Source: Serpentinicella sp031432315 (GTDB lineage: Bacteria; Bacillota; Clostridia; Peptostreptococcales; Natronincolaceae). From it: a DNA stretch of 64,000 nucleotides. Position 1 is the first letter of the stretch, and each line of letters starts with the position of its first letter. Below, piece after piece: positions 27,085 through 34,438 of this stretch. A model generated the notes under the pieces. It was not told where the DNA came from. It worked only from the letters and a program-made list of their open reading frames with translations, and did not search any database. Location of the stretch: the NCBI RefSeq assembly GCF_031432315.1, contig NZ_JAVKGO010000001.1:372001-436000 (forward strand). The letters run 5' to 3'. Both the position numbers and the translations under genes were made by a program.

Positions 27085-28356
27085 ATGCATGATGACAAAA
27101 TCTCAAAAGGACGACAAATCTCTTTGGAACGTGCTAAACAATTAAAATCTAGAATAGACGATTATCTTAAAATTAAAGATTCTATACCAAGTGGTTTATC
27201 CTTAGAAAGCAAGAAAAGAATAGGAGATAAGAAAAAGCTAATCCTCGACCTTTTTAATGCTACAGAGGATGACTGGAACAACTGGAAATGGCAGTTAAGC
27301 AATCGTATTTCAGACCCTGATACATTAGCTAAAATTATAAAACTAACAGACAAAGAACTTGAGGACATTAAAAATGTAGGGAGTAAATTTAGATGGTCTA
27401 TATCACCATATTACGCATCTCTAATTGATGACAAAAATAGATATTGTCCAATAAAACTTATGTCTCTTCCTAATATTGTAGAAATTCAAACTGATGAAGG
27501 TGATCAGGATCCTATGGGTGAAGAATTTACCAATCCTGCAGGATCTATAACTAGAAGATATCCTGATAGATTAATTATAAATGTAACTAACGAATGTGCA
27601 ATGTATTGTAGACACTGTCAAAGAAGAAGAAATATAGGGTCACAAGATCTACATAGATCTAAAGAAGTTTTACAAGAGTCAATCGACTATATTAGAGAAA
27701 ACCCAGAAATTCGCGATGTATTAATCACCGGCGGAGATGCTTTAACGCTTTCTGACGAAATGCTAGATTGGCTACTTGGCGAGTTGCATAGCATACCTTC
27801 AGTAGACTATGTTCGTTTAGGAACTAGAACTCTAGTTACTATTCCACAGAGAGTAACTGATAACTTACTTAACATACTTAAGAAGTATCAACCAACATTT
27901 GTTAATACTCACTTTAATCATCCTATTGAAATTACAGAAGAATCTAAAGAAGCATGTGATAAGTTAGCTAATATTGGAGTGCCCGTAGGAAACCAGGCTG
28001 TACTACTTAATGGTGTAAATAACGATAAATATGTTATGCGATTCCTAAATCATTCTTTATTAAAATGTCGTGTTAGACCGTATTATATATTCCATGCTAA
28101 ACATGTTATAGGGACTACTCATTTTAATACATCTGTCGATGACGGAATTGAAATTATGGAATATTTAAGGGGTTATACATCCGGTATGGCAATACCAACC
28201 TATATCGTTAATGCCCCTGGCGGAAAAGGCAAAACTCCTATTTTACCTCAATATCTAATTTCAAGAGGAAAAGATTCTGTTAAAATTAGAACTTGGGAAG
28301 GCGAAGTAATCGATTATCCTAATTATCCAACACAAGATATATCTACTTTGATTTAA
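27085..28356 (+). CDS. eam: Glutamate 2,3-aminomutase (radical SAM, PLP-dependent)
   Basis: A 423-residue protein of the lysine 2,3-aminomutase family: radical-SAM CxxxCxxC at C171, C175, C178 and PLP lysine K383 in NAPGGKGKTP. In lysine aminomutase two aspartates (D293, D330 in the Clostridium subterminale enzyme) hold the substrate amino group; here the aligned residues are K339 (YYIFHAKH) and N376 (YIVNAPGG), 37 residues apart as in the family. Lys and Asn at these places are the known signature of glutamate 2,3-aminomutase, which makes beta-glutamate, a compatible solute. The C-terminal Cys cluster of lysine aminomutase is missing, and the N terminus is longer. Monocistronic, with its own promoter and terminator; strong AAAGGAGGAG site. 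Confidence 0.85.
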   Translation: MHDDKISKGRQISLERAKQLKSRIDDYLKIKDSIPSGLSLESKKRIGDKKKLILDLFNATEDDWNNWKWQLSNRISDPDTLAKIIKLTDKELEDIKNVGSKFRWSISPYYASLIDDKNRYCPIKLMSLPNIVEIQTDEGDQDPMGEEFTNPAGSITRRYPDRLIINVTNECAMYCRHCQRRRNIGSQDLHRSKEVLQESIDYIRENPEIRDVLITGGDALTLSDEMLDWLLGELHSIPSVDYVRLGTRTLVTIPQRVTDNLLNILKKYQPTFVNTHFNHPIEITEESKEACDKLANIGVPVGNQAVLLNGVNNDKYVMRFLNHSLLKCRVRPYYIFHAKHVIGTTHFNTSVDDGIEIMEYLRGYTSGMAIPTYIVNAPGGKGKTPILPQYLISRGKDSVKIRTWEGEVIDYPNYPTQDISTLI

Positions 28357-28363
28357 CCTAACT

Positions 28364-28404
28364 AAAAAGAACTTAAAGATGCTAATCATCTTTAAGTTCT
28401 TTTT
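28364..28404. terminator. Bidirectional terminator between eam and yraN
   Basis: AAAAAGAACTTAAAGATG (28364-28381), a 5-base loop and the exact reverse complement (28387-28404) make an 18-bp stem with A and T tracts on both sides. It lies between the convergent eam and yraN, so it can serve both strands. Confidence 0.9.
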
Positions 28405-28405
28405 A

Positions 28406-28753
28406 CTAAAATGCACTTTCTATATGGTTTATTTGATGACTGGATTGGTTATAATAAACTTCAATAACATCAAATCTATAATTATAACCCTTAGGCTTGT
28501 ATTCTTGTATGTACCACTGTGCAACCCTTCTTATATTTTCTTGTTTTTTTAGGGTTACAGCTTCTCTAGGTAGACCATACTTATTATTTTTTCTTGTTTT
28601 TACTTCCACAAATATTATAACTTTATCTTTTTTTGCAATTATGTCTATTTCACCAATTTTAGTCCTATAATTAGTTTTAGTTACTTTATACTTATTATTA
28701 ATAAAATACTCTAGCGCAATGGATTCACCAAAATCACCTAGCGTTCTACTCAT
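28406..28753 (-). CDS. yraN: YraN family endonuclease-like protein (UPF0102)
   Basis: A 115-residue protein of the YraN family, with a restriction-endonuclease-like fold. The N-terminal DFGESIALEYFINN is followed by GEIDIIAKKDKVIIFVEVKTRKN, where the E/D and EVK residues correspond to the PD-(D/E)XK core, then a C-terminal FDVIEVYY. It is the last gene of the rplS/rbgA-rnhB-yraN group, next to rnhB as in Bacillus. Its biological role is not settled. Confidence 0.88.
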   Translation of the reverse strand: MSRTLGDFGESIALEYFINNKYKVTKTNYRTKIGEIDIIAKKDKVIIFVEVKTRKNNKYGLPREAVTLKKQENIRRVAQWYIQEYKPKGYNYRFDVIEVYYNQSSHQINHIESAF

Positions 28754-28765
28754 TTGTTATCTCCT

Positions 28766-29392
28766 TTAAATTATTTCCTTCTGCAATAATTTTTTTAAAA
28801 AGGTTTTACGATGTAGTTCAGTTGGACCATATTTTAGAATTGCTTCATTGTGTTGCTTTGTTCCATACCCTTTATGCTGTTTAATTCCATAGTTTGGATA
28901 CTGATTATCCCAATCAATACACATTCTATCACGTATTACCTTTGCAACAATCGAAGCAGCAGCTATACCATGAGATACATTATCACCTTTTGGTATTGAT
29001 TTTTGTGGTATATCTAAATCAATAGTTTCAGCATCTATTAATATGTAATCAGGAACAAGATGCTTTTCATTAAAATCCTTTAAACTTAATACTGCTTTTT
29101 TCATAGCTACTTTTGTAGCATTCTTAATATTAATTTGGTCAATAAGATTTGAAGATGAAAGACCAACACCTATTGCAATAGCATTCTTTTTTATTTCCTC
29201 GTAGAGTAATTCTCTTTTTTTAGGTGATAACTTTTTAGAATCTTTTACACCTTCTATTACTAGTCCCTCTGGTAATATTACAGTTGCAGCTAACACAGGT
29301 CCAAAAAGGCAACCTCTCCCTACTTCATCACAAAAAGCTATATTCTTAAATCCTTTATTCCAAAGTCTTTGTTCATATTCTAAAATATCCAC
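28766..29392 (-). CDS. rnhB: Ribonuclease HII
   Basis: RNase HII removes ribonucleotides from DNA and RNA primers. I place the start at GTG 29392, 5 bases after AGGGGGG, which gives 208 residues; a TTG 30 bases upstream overlaps rbgA and has no good ribosome site. The catalytic acids are visible in FCDEVGRGCLFGPV (D and E), KDSKKLSP and DYILIDAE, with ASIVAKVIRD. Its neighbours rbgA and yraN are standard. Confidence 0.93.
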   Translation of the reverse strand: MDILEYEQRLWNKGFKNIAFCDEVGRGCLFGPVLAATVILPEGLVIEGVKDSKKLSPKKRELLYEEIKKNAIAIGVGLSSSNLIDQINIKNATKVAMKKAVLSLKDFNEKHLVPDYILIDAETIDLDIPQKSIPKGDNVSHGIAAASIVAKVIRDRMCIDWDNQYPNYGIKQHKGYGTKQHNEAILKYGPTELHRKTFLKKLLQKEII

Positions 29393-29418
29393 TGTTTCCC
29401 CCCTAATTTTTACACTGA

Positions 29419-30267
29419 TCAATTAAATAAAGGCTCTTCTAGGGTTATGCTACCGATTTTACCACTTCTAAATTCATCAAGTATCATGTTTGATACCCTT
29501 GTGTAATCAATCTCTCCGCCACTTATTATACATCCTCTAGCACGAGCAATATAGTCGATAATTTCTATTGGAGTATCTAAGTCTACAACATTGTACCTAT
29601 GAATCAGTTTGCTTTTGTTTGATATTAACAATTTCTCAATTAATTTATATGCTAGTGTCTCTGTATCCATTATTTCATCTTTTATCGCACCAGTAAATGC
29701 TAAATTTAAAGCAACATTCTCGTCTTCAAATTTAGGCCATAATATACCCGGAGTATCAAGTAATTCCATATTTCCTTTTAATCTTATCCATTGTTTTCCT
29801 TTTGTTACACCAGGTCTATCGCCAGTTTTTGCACTTTTTTTACCAGCTAATTTATTAATTAACGTTGACTTTCCTACATTCGGTATGCCAACTATCATTA
29901 AACGAATAGGCCTTTTAATTATTCCCTTTTTCTTTAGATTTTTCATTTTTTCTTCAGTTACATTATGGCATTCTAAAACAATATCTTTAACGCCCTGTCC
30001 GGTCAAAGTATTAACCGGTATAGCCTTTATATTATTTTCTTTATAATTCTTTACCCATTTATCTGTAAGGATTTTGTCCGCTAGATCTATTTTATTTAAC
30101 ACTACTACTTTTGGTTTATTAGTAATTATATTATCTATGATTGGATTTTTACTACTCACAGGAATACGACCATCAACTAATTCTATAACTGCATCTACAA
30201 GCTTTAGCTGCTCCTTTAATAGTTCTTTTGTTTTTTTCATGTGCCCTGGATACCAATTTATATTCAT
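29419..30267 (-). CDS. rbgA: Ribosome biogenesis GTPase RbgA (YlqF)
   Basis: RbgA is a circularly permuted GTPase for 50S maturation. The 282-residue protein shows the permuted order: NKIDLAD (G4, about residue 58), then GIPNVGKSTLINKL (G1, about 127), GVTKG (G2), DTPGILWP (G3) and a C-terminal helical ANTAR-like domain. MNINWYPGHMKKTKELL is the classic N terminus. It is downstream of rplS and ends overlapping the alternative rnhB start. Confidence 0.95.
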   Translation of the reverse strand: MNINWYPGHMKKTKELLKEQLKLVDAVIELVDGRIPVSSKNPIIDNIITNKPKVVVLNKIDLADKILTDKWVKNYKENNIKAIPVNTLTGQGVKDIVLECHNVTEEKMKNLKKKGIIKRPIRLMIVGIPNVGKSTLINKLAGKKSAKTGDRPGVTKGKQWIRLKGNMELLDTPGILWPKFEDENVALNLAFTGAIKDEIMDTETLAYKLIEKLLISNKSKLIHRYNVVDLDTPIEIIDYIARARGCIISGGEIDYTRVSNMILDEFRSGKIGSITLEEPLFN

Positions 30268-30314
30268 TTACAATTCCTCCCTTCTTTTTAAATTATATAT
30301 TATAATGTACAATT

Positions 30315-30339
30315 AAAGGGACTGTTAAACAGTCCCTTT
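30315..30339 (-). terminator. Hairpin after rplS
   Basis: AAAGGGACTG (30315-30324), loop TTAAA and CAGTCCCTTT (30330-30339) form a 10-bp stem. On the minus strand it follows rplS, but only three U come after the stem, so termination may be partial and allow read-through into rbgA. Confidence 0.65.
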
Positions 30340-30342
30340 TTG

Positions 30343-30693
30343 TTATACAAATTTTTTCTCTTTAATTTTGAATGCTGCTTTTCCGATTCTATCACGTAAG
30401 TAGAATAATTTAGCTCTTCTTACTTGACCTCTTCTTACTACATCAATTTTGTCTATCTTAGGTGAGTGTAAAGGAAATGTTCTTTCTACTCCTACTCCGT
30501 AAGATATTCTTCTTACAGTAAAGGTTTCAGCTACTCCTCCACCTTGTTTTTTAATAACAATACCTTCAAACATTTGGATTCTTTCTCTTGTACCTTCTTT
30601 TACTTTTACGTGTACTTTAATAGTATCACCAGTATTAAATTTAGCTGCATCGCTTTTCATTTGTTGCTTTTCAATAGCAGATATAATATCCAT
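30343..30693 (-). CDS. rplS: 50S ribosomal protein L19
   Basis: The 116-residue L19 sits at the 30S-50S interface. It shows the family sequence from DIISAIEKQQMKSDAAKF, GDTIKVHVKVKEGTRERIQ to RRGQVRRAKLFYLRDRIGKAA. It is the last gene after trmD in the usual cluster but has its own promoter and a leader that looks like the L19 autoregulatory leader, plus a hairpin after it. Confidence 0.97.
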   Translation of the reverse strand: MDIISAIEKQQMKSDAAKFNTGDTIKVHVKVKEGTRERIQMFEGIVIKKQGGGVAETFTVRRISYGVGVERTFPLHSPKIDKIDVVRRGQVRRAKLFYLRDRIGKAAFKIKEKKFV

Positions 30694-30759
30694 AAGTGTC
30701 CCTCCTTCCTTCTTAGACGTTCATATGCACTCATAGAGGACCGCCCATAATCCTTTGTA
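30694..30759 (-). ncRNA. Candidate L19 (rplS) leader
   Basis: The short 5' leader of rplS contains, in minus-strand sense, GGATTATGGGCGGTCC, then TATGAGTGC and ATGAACGTC before the AAGGAAGGAGGGAC ribosome site. This resembles the L19 leader family of Firmicutes as I remember it. GGTCCTC could pair with the GAGGGAC of the ribosome site, which would suit feedback by L19. I cannot run a covariance search. Confidence 0.55.
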
Positions 30760-30788
30760 ATTATAACACACAAATATCTGTACTTCAA
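30760..30788 (-). promoter_or_regulatory. SigA promoter of rplS
   Basis: TTGAAG (30783-30788), a 17-base spacer, and TATAAT (30760-30765), in minus-strand sense, with a TG-rich end to the spacer. It lies between trmD and rplS and drives rplS separately from the rpsP-rimM-trmD genes. Confidence 0.75.
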
Positions 30789-30791
30789 GGG

Positions 30792-31529
30792 TCAATCTAA
30801 ATATTTTTTTATCTCTTCGATTTGTTTTTGATCTTCTTTGCTTAATCGTAATTTCCTAATCAAATCTGGTCTTCTTTTAAGAGTAACCTTGAGAGATTCA
30901 TGTTTGCGCCAATATTCAATTTCTTTATGATTACCAGATAGCAATACTTTAGGGACTGAAATATCATTAAATGTTTTCGGTCTTGTATATTGTGGGTACT
31001 CTAGCAAACCTGAATAAAATGTTTCATCTTTAAAACTTTGGCTTTTTCCAAGCACACCTGGCAAAAGCCTAGTAATAGAGTCAATCATAACCGCAGCAGG
31101 TAATTCACCACCTGTTAGTACATAATCACCAATAGAAATTTCATCAGTAACAAGATGGTCAATCACTCTTTGGTCTATTCCTTCGTAGTGACCACAAAGA
31201 ATAACTAAGTTCTCTTCTTTTGAAAAATCAATAGCTAACTTTTGATTAAAAGTTTTTCCTTTAGGGGACATATATATGGTTCTAACATTATTATTTAAGT
31301 GTTTAGTTGCATTTTTATAAGCATCAAAAAATGGCTGCGGAGTCATAACCATACCTGCACCTCCACCATATGGGTAATCATCCACTTTTTTGTGTTTATT
31401 ACTAGCAAAATCTCTAATGTTGAGATATTCTATATTAATGATTTTATTATTTTGCGCTCTTTTTATAATACTTGCATCCATAAAGCCTTTAAACATTTCT
31501 GGGAATAAGGTTAATACTTTTATATTCAT
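30792..31529 (-). CDS. trmD: tRNA (guanine37-N1)-methyltransferase TrmD
   Basis: TrmD methylates G37 of tRNAs with a G36 and prevents frameshifting. The 245-residue SPOUT enzyme has the knot motifs LCGHYEGIDQRV and ISIGDYVLTGGELPA (about residues 112-145), and PQYTRP further on. The start overlaps the stop of rimM by 4 bases. The order rpsP-khpA-rimM-trmD-rplS is the conserved Firmicutes arrangement. Confidence 0.97.
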   Translation of the reverse strand: MNIKVLTLFPEMFKGFMDASIIKRAQNNKIINIEYLNIRDFASNKHKKVDDYPYGGGAGMVMTPQPFFDAYKNATKHLNNNVRTIYMSPKGKTFNQKLAIDFSKEENLVILCGHYEGIDQRVIDHLVTDEISIGDYVLTGGELPAAVMIDSITRLLPGVLGKSQSFKDETFYSGLLEYPQYTRPKTFNDISVPKVLLSGNHKEIEYWRKHESLKVTLKRRPDLIRKLRLSKEDQKQIEEIKKYLD

Positions 31530-32026
31530 TCAATCATTCCTTCAATGGGCTTGACAATTATCTTCCCTTCTTCAAGTAAGATTTCCGGAACAAATTCATT
31601 AACGAAAGGAATCAAAATTTCTTTATTATTTTCGTCTTTTATAATGTACACCTCATTTGGTCCTGCTTTGATTATATCCACAACTTTACCTAAGTATTCA
31701 TTAGCTACTGTAAAAGCATCTAAACCAATGATGTCTGATATATAATATGTATCTTCTGGTAAATTCCTTCTTTGTGTATGATCAATTAGCATATACTTTC
31801 CCTTAAACTGTTCAACTTCATTTATATGGTTATATCCTTTAAAAGAGAGTAATATATCCTTATGTCTATATTTAATTTTTTCTATATAGAACTTTTCAGA
31901 ATAACCATCGATATTTATCCACTCTAATTCTTCAAATCGCTCATCATAATCTGACAGAGAAATTACTTTCAGCTCACCCTTTAGCCCATGAGTGTTCAAT
32001 ATTTTTCCAACTTTAAGCATCTTCAT
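31526..32026 (-). CDS. rimM: 16S rRNA processing protein RimM
   Basis: RimM helps 30S head maturation with S19. I place the start at ATG 32026, a few bases after GTAGGTG, giving 166 residues; it begins MKMLKVGKILNTHGLKGELK, has the C-terminal PRC-barrel segment IIGLDAFTVANEYLGKVVDI and ILIPFVNEFVPEI. It overlaps trmD by 4 bases and follows khpA after a hairpin. Confidence 0.94.
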   Translation of the reverse strand: MKMLKVGKILNTHGLKGELKVISLSDYDERFEELEWINIDGYSEKFYIEKIKYRHKDILLSFKGYNHINEVEQFKGKYMLIDHTQRRNLPEDTYYISDIIGLDAFTVANEYLGKVVDIIKAGPNEVYIIKDENNKEILIPFVNEFVPEILLEEGKIIVKPIEGMIE

Positions 32027-32055
32027 ATGGTACACCTACTTATTTAATAATAACT

Positions 32056-32079
32056 AAGGATTAGGTAAACCTAATCCTT
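32056..32079 (-). repeat. Intercistronic hairpin between khpA and rimM
   Basis: AAGGATTAGG (32056-32065), a 4-base loop and CCTAATCCTT (32070-32079), a perfect 10-bp stem overlapping the khpA stop codon by one base. There is no U-tract after it, so it is more likely an mRNA processing or attenuation element than a full terminator. Confidence 0.6.
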
Positions 32080-32306
32080 TATATAATCTCAACGATTACT
32101 CTTTTATTCTCTTTTGTTGCTGCAGATTTTACGACTGTTCTTATCGCTTTTGCAATTCTACCTTGTTTGCCTATTACTTTTCCCATATCTTCAGGAGCTA
32201 CTTTTAACTCGACTATAGTTGACTGATTTCCTTCTACTTCATTAACAGACACTTGATCGGGGAAATCAACTAAAGCTTTCGCGATAACTTCTACTAAATC
32301 ACCCAT
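32079..32306 (-). CDS. khpA: KH-domain RNA-binding protein KhpA
   Basis: A 75-residue single KH-domain protein (KhpA/YlqC). It starts MGDLVEVIAKALVDFPD at 32306, 7 bases after AGGAGG; the upstream ATGs of the same frame are too close to the ribosome site. The KH core VIGKQGRIAKAIRTVVKS (GxxG loop GKQG) is clear. KhpA is a partner of KhpB/Jag in cell elongation control in pneumococcus. It lies between rpsP and rimM as usual. Confidence 0.93.
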   Translation of the reverse strand: MGDLVEVIAKALVDFPDQVSVNEVEGNQSTIVELKVAPEDMGKVIGKQGRIAKAIRTVVKSAATKENKRVIVEII

Positions 32307-32333
32307 AATCATACCTCCTAAACGAAACATTTA

Positions 32334-32576
32334 TTATTCTATAATTCCATTTTTCTTGAATAAATCTTTAACTGTTTCTGTAGGCTGTGCTCCATTGTTT
32401 AACCATTTAGAAGCTTTATCATTATCAATTCTTACTTCTTTCGGTTGAGATACTGGATTGTAGAAACCTATTTCTTCTATAAATCTTCCATCTCTAGGTG
32501 AACGAGCATCTGCTACAACAATTCTATAAAAAGGTTTGCTTTTAGAACCCATTCTTTTTAGTCTGATTTTAACCAT
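32334..32576 (-). CDS. rpsP: 30S ribosomal protein S16
   Basis: The 80-residue S16 has the typical start MVKIRLKRMGSKSKPFYRIV and DARSPRDGRFIEEIGFYNP. It heads the khpA-rimM-trmD group and follows ffh by 40 bases, with AAGGAGGTGAG ribosome site. Essential for 30S assembly. Confidence 0.97.
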   Translation of the reverse strand: MVKIRLKRMGSKSKPFYRIVVADARSPRDGRFIEEIGFYNPVSQPKEVRIDNDKASKWLNNGAQPTETVKDLFKKNGIIE

Positions 32577-32616
32577 TATTTACTCACCTCCTTCTAAATT
32601 ATATGTTCAATTATTC

Positions 32617-33954
32617 CTAAAAAGGTAGTTTGAATTTACCGCCTTTTTTACCCATCTTATCCATATCTGTAAATTGTTTCATCATTTTTTTTGTCTGTTC
32701 AAACTGTTTAATCAGCCGATTAACCTTTTGCACACTTGTTCCACTTCCAATAGCTATACGCTTTCTTCTACTTCCATTGATAATAGATGGATTTTGTCGT
32801 TCCTCTTTTGTCATGGACTGAATAATTGCTTCAATATGAATTAGTTCCTTTTCATCAACTTGTAGATTTTTTAATTGTTTTCCACCTGCACCAGGAATCA
32901 TATCCAGTATTTGACTTATCGGTCCCATATTCTTCATTTGTTCTAATTGCTCCAAAAAGTCTTCGAACGTAAATTGTTGTTTTCTAATTTTAGATTCAAG
33001 TTCTCTAGCTTTTTCTGCATCGTAATTGGCCTGAGCTTTTTCAATTAAACTTAGAACATCACCCATACCTAATATTCTCGATGCCATGCGATCAGGGTGA
33101 AAAGGTTCTAAGTCTGTTAGTTTTTCACCCATTCCAACAAATTTTATTGGTTTTTGAGCTACTGATCTGACAGACAATGCTGCTCCACCTCGAGTATCAC
33201 CATCTAGCTTTGTTAAAATAACTCCATCTATACCTAAACTATCGTTAAAGTGTTGGGCAACATTAACTGCATCTTGCCCAGTCATTGAATCAACAACCAA
33301 AAGAATTTCATGTGGTTTTGTATTTCTTTTTACATTTTGTAATTCACCCATAAGCTCTTCATCAATATGAAGACGGCCTGCTGTATCGATAAGAATTACA
33401 TCATTGCCTTGATTATCTCCAAACTCAATTCCAGCCTTTGCTATATCAACTGGACTTTGTTTATCTCCCATTGTGAAAACAGGGACATCAACTTGCCCTC
33501 CTACTACTTGTAATTGCTTTATTGCTGCCGGACGGTATATATCACCAGCAACTAACAAAGGCTTTTTACCTTGTTTTTTTAACAAACTGGCAAGCTTCCC
33601 ACATGTGGTGGTTTTACCCGCACCTTGAAGTCCTACTAACATAATAACCGTTGGAGGCTTAGATGCAAAAGTAATCTTGCTTTCTGTTTTTCCCATCAAA
33701 TCTGTTAATTCATCGTTAACAATTTTGACCACTTGTTGTCCTGGGGTTAAACTTTCAAGCACATCACTTCCGACTGCGCGCTCTTTTACTTTTCGCACAA
33801 AGTCTTTAACTACTTTAAAGTTAACATCAGCTTCAAGTAAGGCTAACTTTACCTCTCTCATGGCTTCTGATACATCTTTTTCTGTAAGTTTGCCTTTGCT
33901 TTTTAATTTTTTAAATGTGTTTTGTAGCTTTTCTGCTAATCCCTCAAATACCAT
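32617..33954 (-). CDS. ffh: Signal recognition particle protein Ffh
   Basis: Ffh is the SRP GTPase that binds signal peptides. I place the start at ATG 33954 (445 residues, MVFEGLAEKLQNTFKKL), 5 bases after AGGTGG. The G1 motif GLQGAGKTTTCGKLA is near residue 104, DTAGRLH near 187, TKLDGDTRGG near 245, and the Met-rich M domain (about 325-430) includes EQMKNMGPISQILDMIPG. It forms the SRP system with ftsY next to it. Confidence 0.96.
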   Translation of the reverse strand: MVFEGLAEKLQNTFKKLKSKGKLTEKDVSEAMREVKLALLEADVNFKVVKDFVRKVKERAVGSDVLESLTPGQQVVKIVNDELTDLMGKTESKITFASKPPTVIMLVGLQGAGKTTTCGKLASLLKKQGKKPLLVAGDIYRPAAIKQLQVVGGQVDVPVFTMGDKQSPVDIAKAGIEFGDNQGNDVILIDTAGRLHIDEELMGELQNVKRNTKPHEILLVVDSMTGQDAVNVAQHFNDSLGIDGVILTKLDGDTRGGAALSVRSVAQKPIKFVGMGEKLTDLEPFHPDRMASRILGMGDVLSLIEKAQANYDAEKARELESKIRKQQFTFEDFLEQLEQMKNMGPISQILDMIPGAGGKQLKNLQVDEKELIHIEAIIQSMTKEERQNPSIINGSRRKRIAIGSGTSVQKVNRLIKQFEQTKKMMKQFTDMDKMGKKGGKFKLPF

Positions 33955-33972
33955 TATAACCACCTCGGGGTT

Positions 33973-34347
33973 TTAATTGTAATCTAACAATGTTTCAAAT
34001 AGTTTTTTAATTTCTTGAAATTCTTTTTTTGTATTTGGATCGTTTATACGTTCACTAACATCTTTTTCTAAATTTATAACCTTGTTAAATATATTCTCTA
34101 TTGCTTTATTTTTTTTCTGGAATCTTTCAAAGAGTTTGAGTTTTTTTTCATATTCAAATAATATTTTCTCGGTTCTCTTTATATTATCGTAAACTGCTTG
34201 TCTAGATATATTTAATTCCTCTGCAATTTCTGATAATGATAAATCCTCATTATAATAATAAAACATAACTTCTTGTTGTTTTTGTGTTAATAGCTGACTA
34301 TAAAAATCAAATATAAGCCCTACTTCAACTTTCTTCTCTATCATCAT
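33973..34347 (-). CDS. ylxM: SRP-associated HTH protein YlxM
   Basis: YlxM is a small helix-turn-helix protein encoded just before ffh and thought to regulate SRP formation. The product is about 124 residues, starting MMIEKKVEVGLIFDFYSQLL at 34347, with the HTH (about 25-60) LTQKQQEVMFYYYNEDLSLS and EIAEELNISRQAVYDNIKR, then a Lys-rich helix. I reject the longer frame up to 34452 because the GGGATG site favours the ATG pair at 34344-34347. A perfect inverted repeat sits right upstream. Confidence 0.9.
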   Translation of the reverse strand: MMIEKKVEVGLIFDFYSQLLTQKQQEVMFYYYNEDLSLSEIAEELNISRQAVYDNIKRTEKILFEYEKKLKLFERFQKKNKAIENIFNKVINLEKDVSERINDPNTKKEFQEIKKLFETLLDYN

Positions 34348-34357
34348 AACACATCCC

Positions 34358-34395
34358 AAAATGCATGTAAAGTAAATTAACTTTACATGCATTTT
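34358..34395 (-). repeat. Perfect 16-bp inverted repeat upstream of ylxM
   Basis: AAAATGCATGTAAAGT (34358-34373), six-base loop, and its exact reverse complement (34380-34395). On the minus strand it lies between the ftsY stop and the ylxM ribosome site and ends in TTTT, so it could be a weak terminator, a mRNA cleavage site or an operator. The ribosome site begins immediately after it. Confidence 0.7.
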
Positions 34396-34438
34396 ATATG
34401 ATATCTTCTTGTATGTCAAGTGGATATTATTTAAGTAA

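Noticed and set aside
27085..28356. Lysine 2,3-aminomutase (kamA) label
   Set aside because: The lysine-binding aspartates are replaced by Lys and Asn and the C-terminal Cys cluster is missing, which fits glutamate 2,3-aminomutase better.
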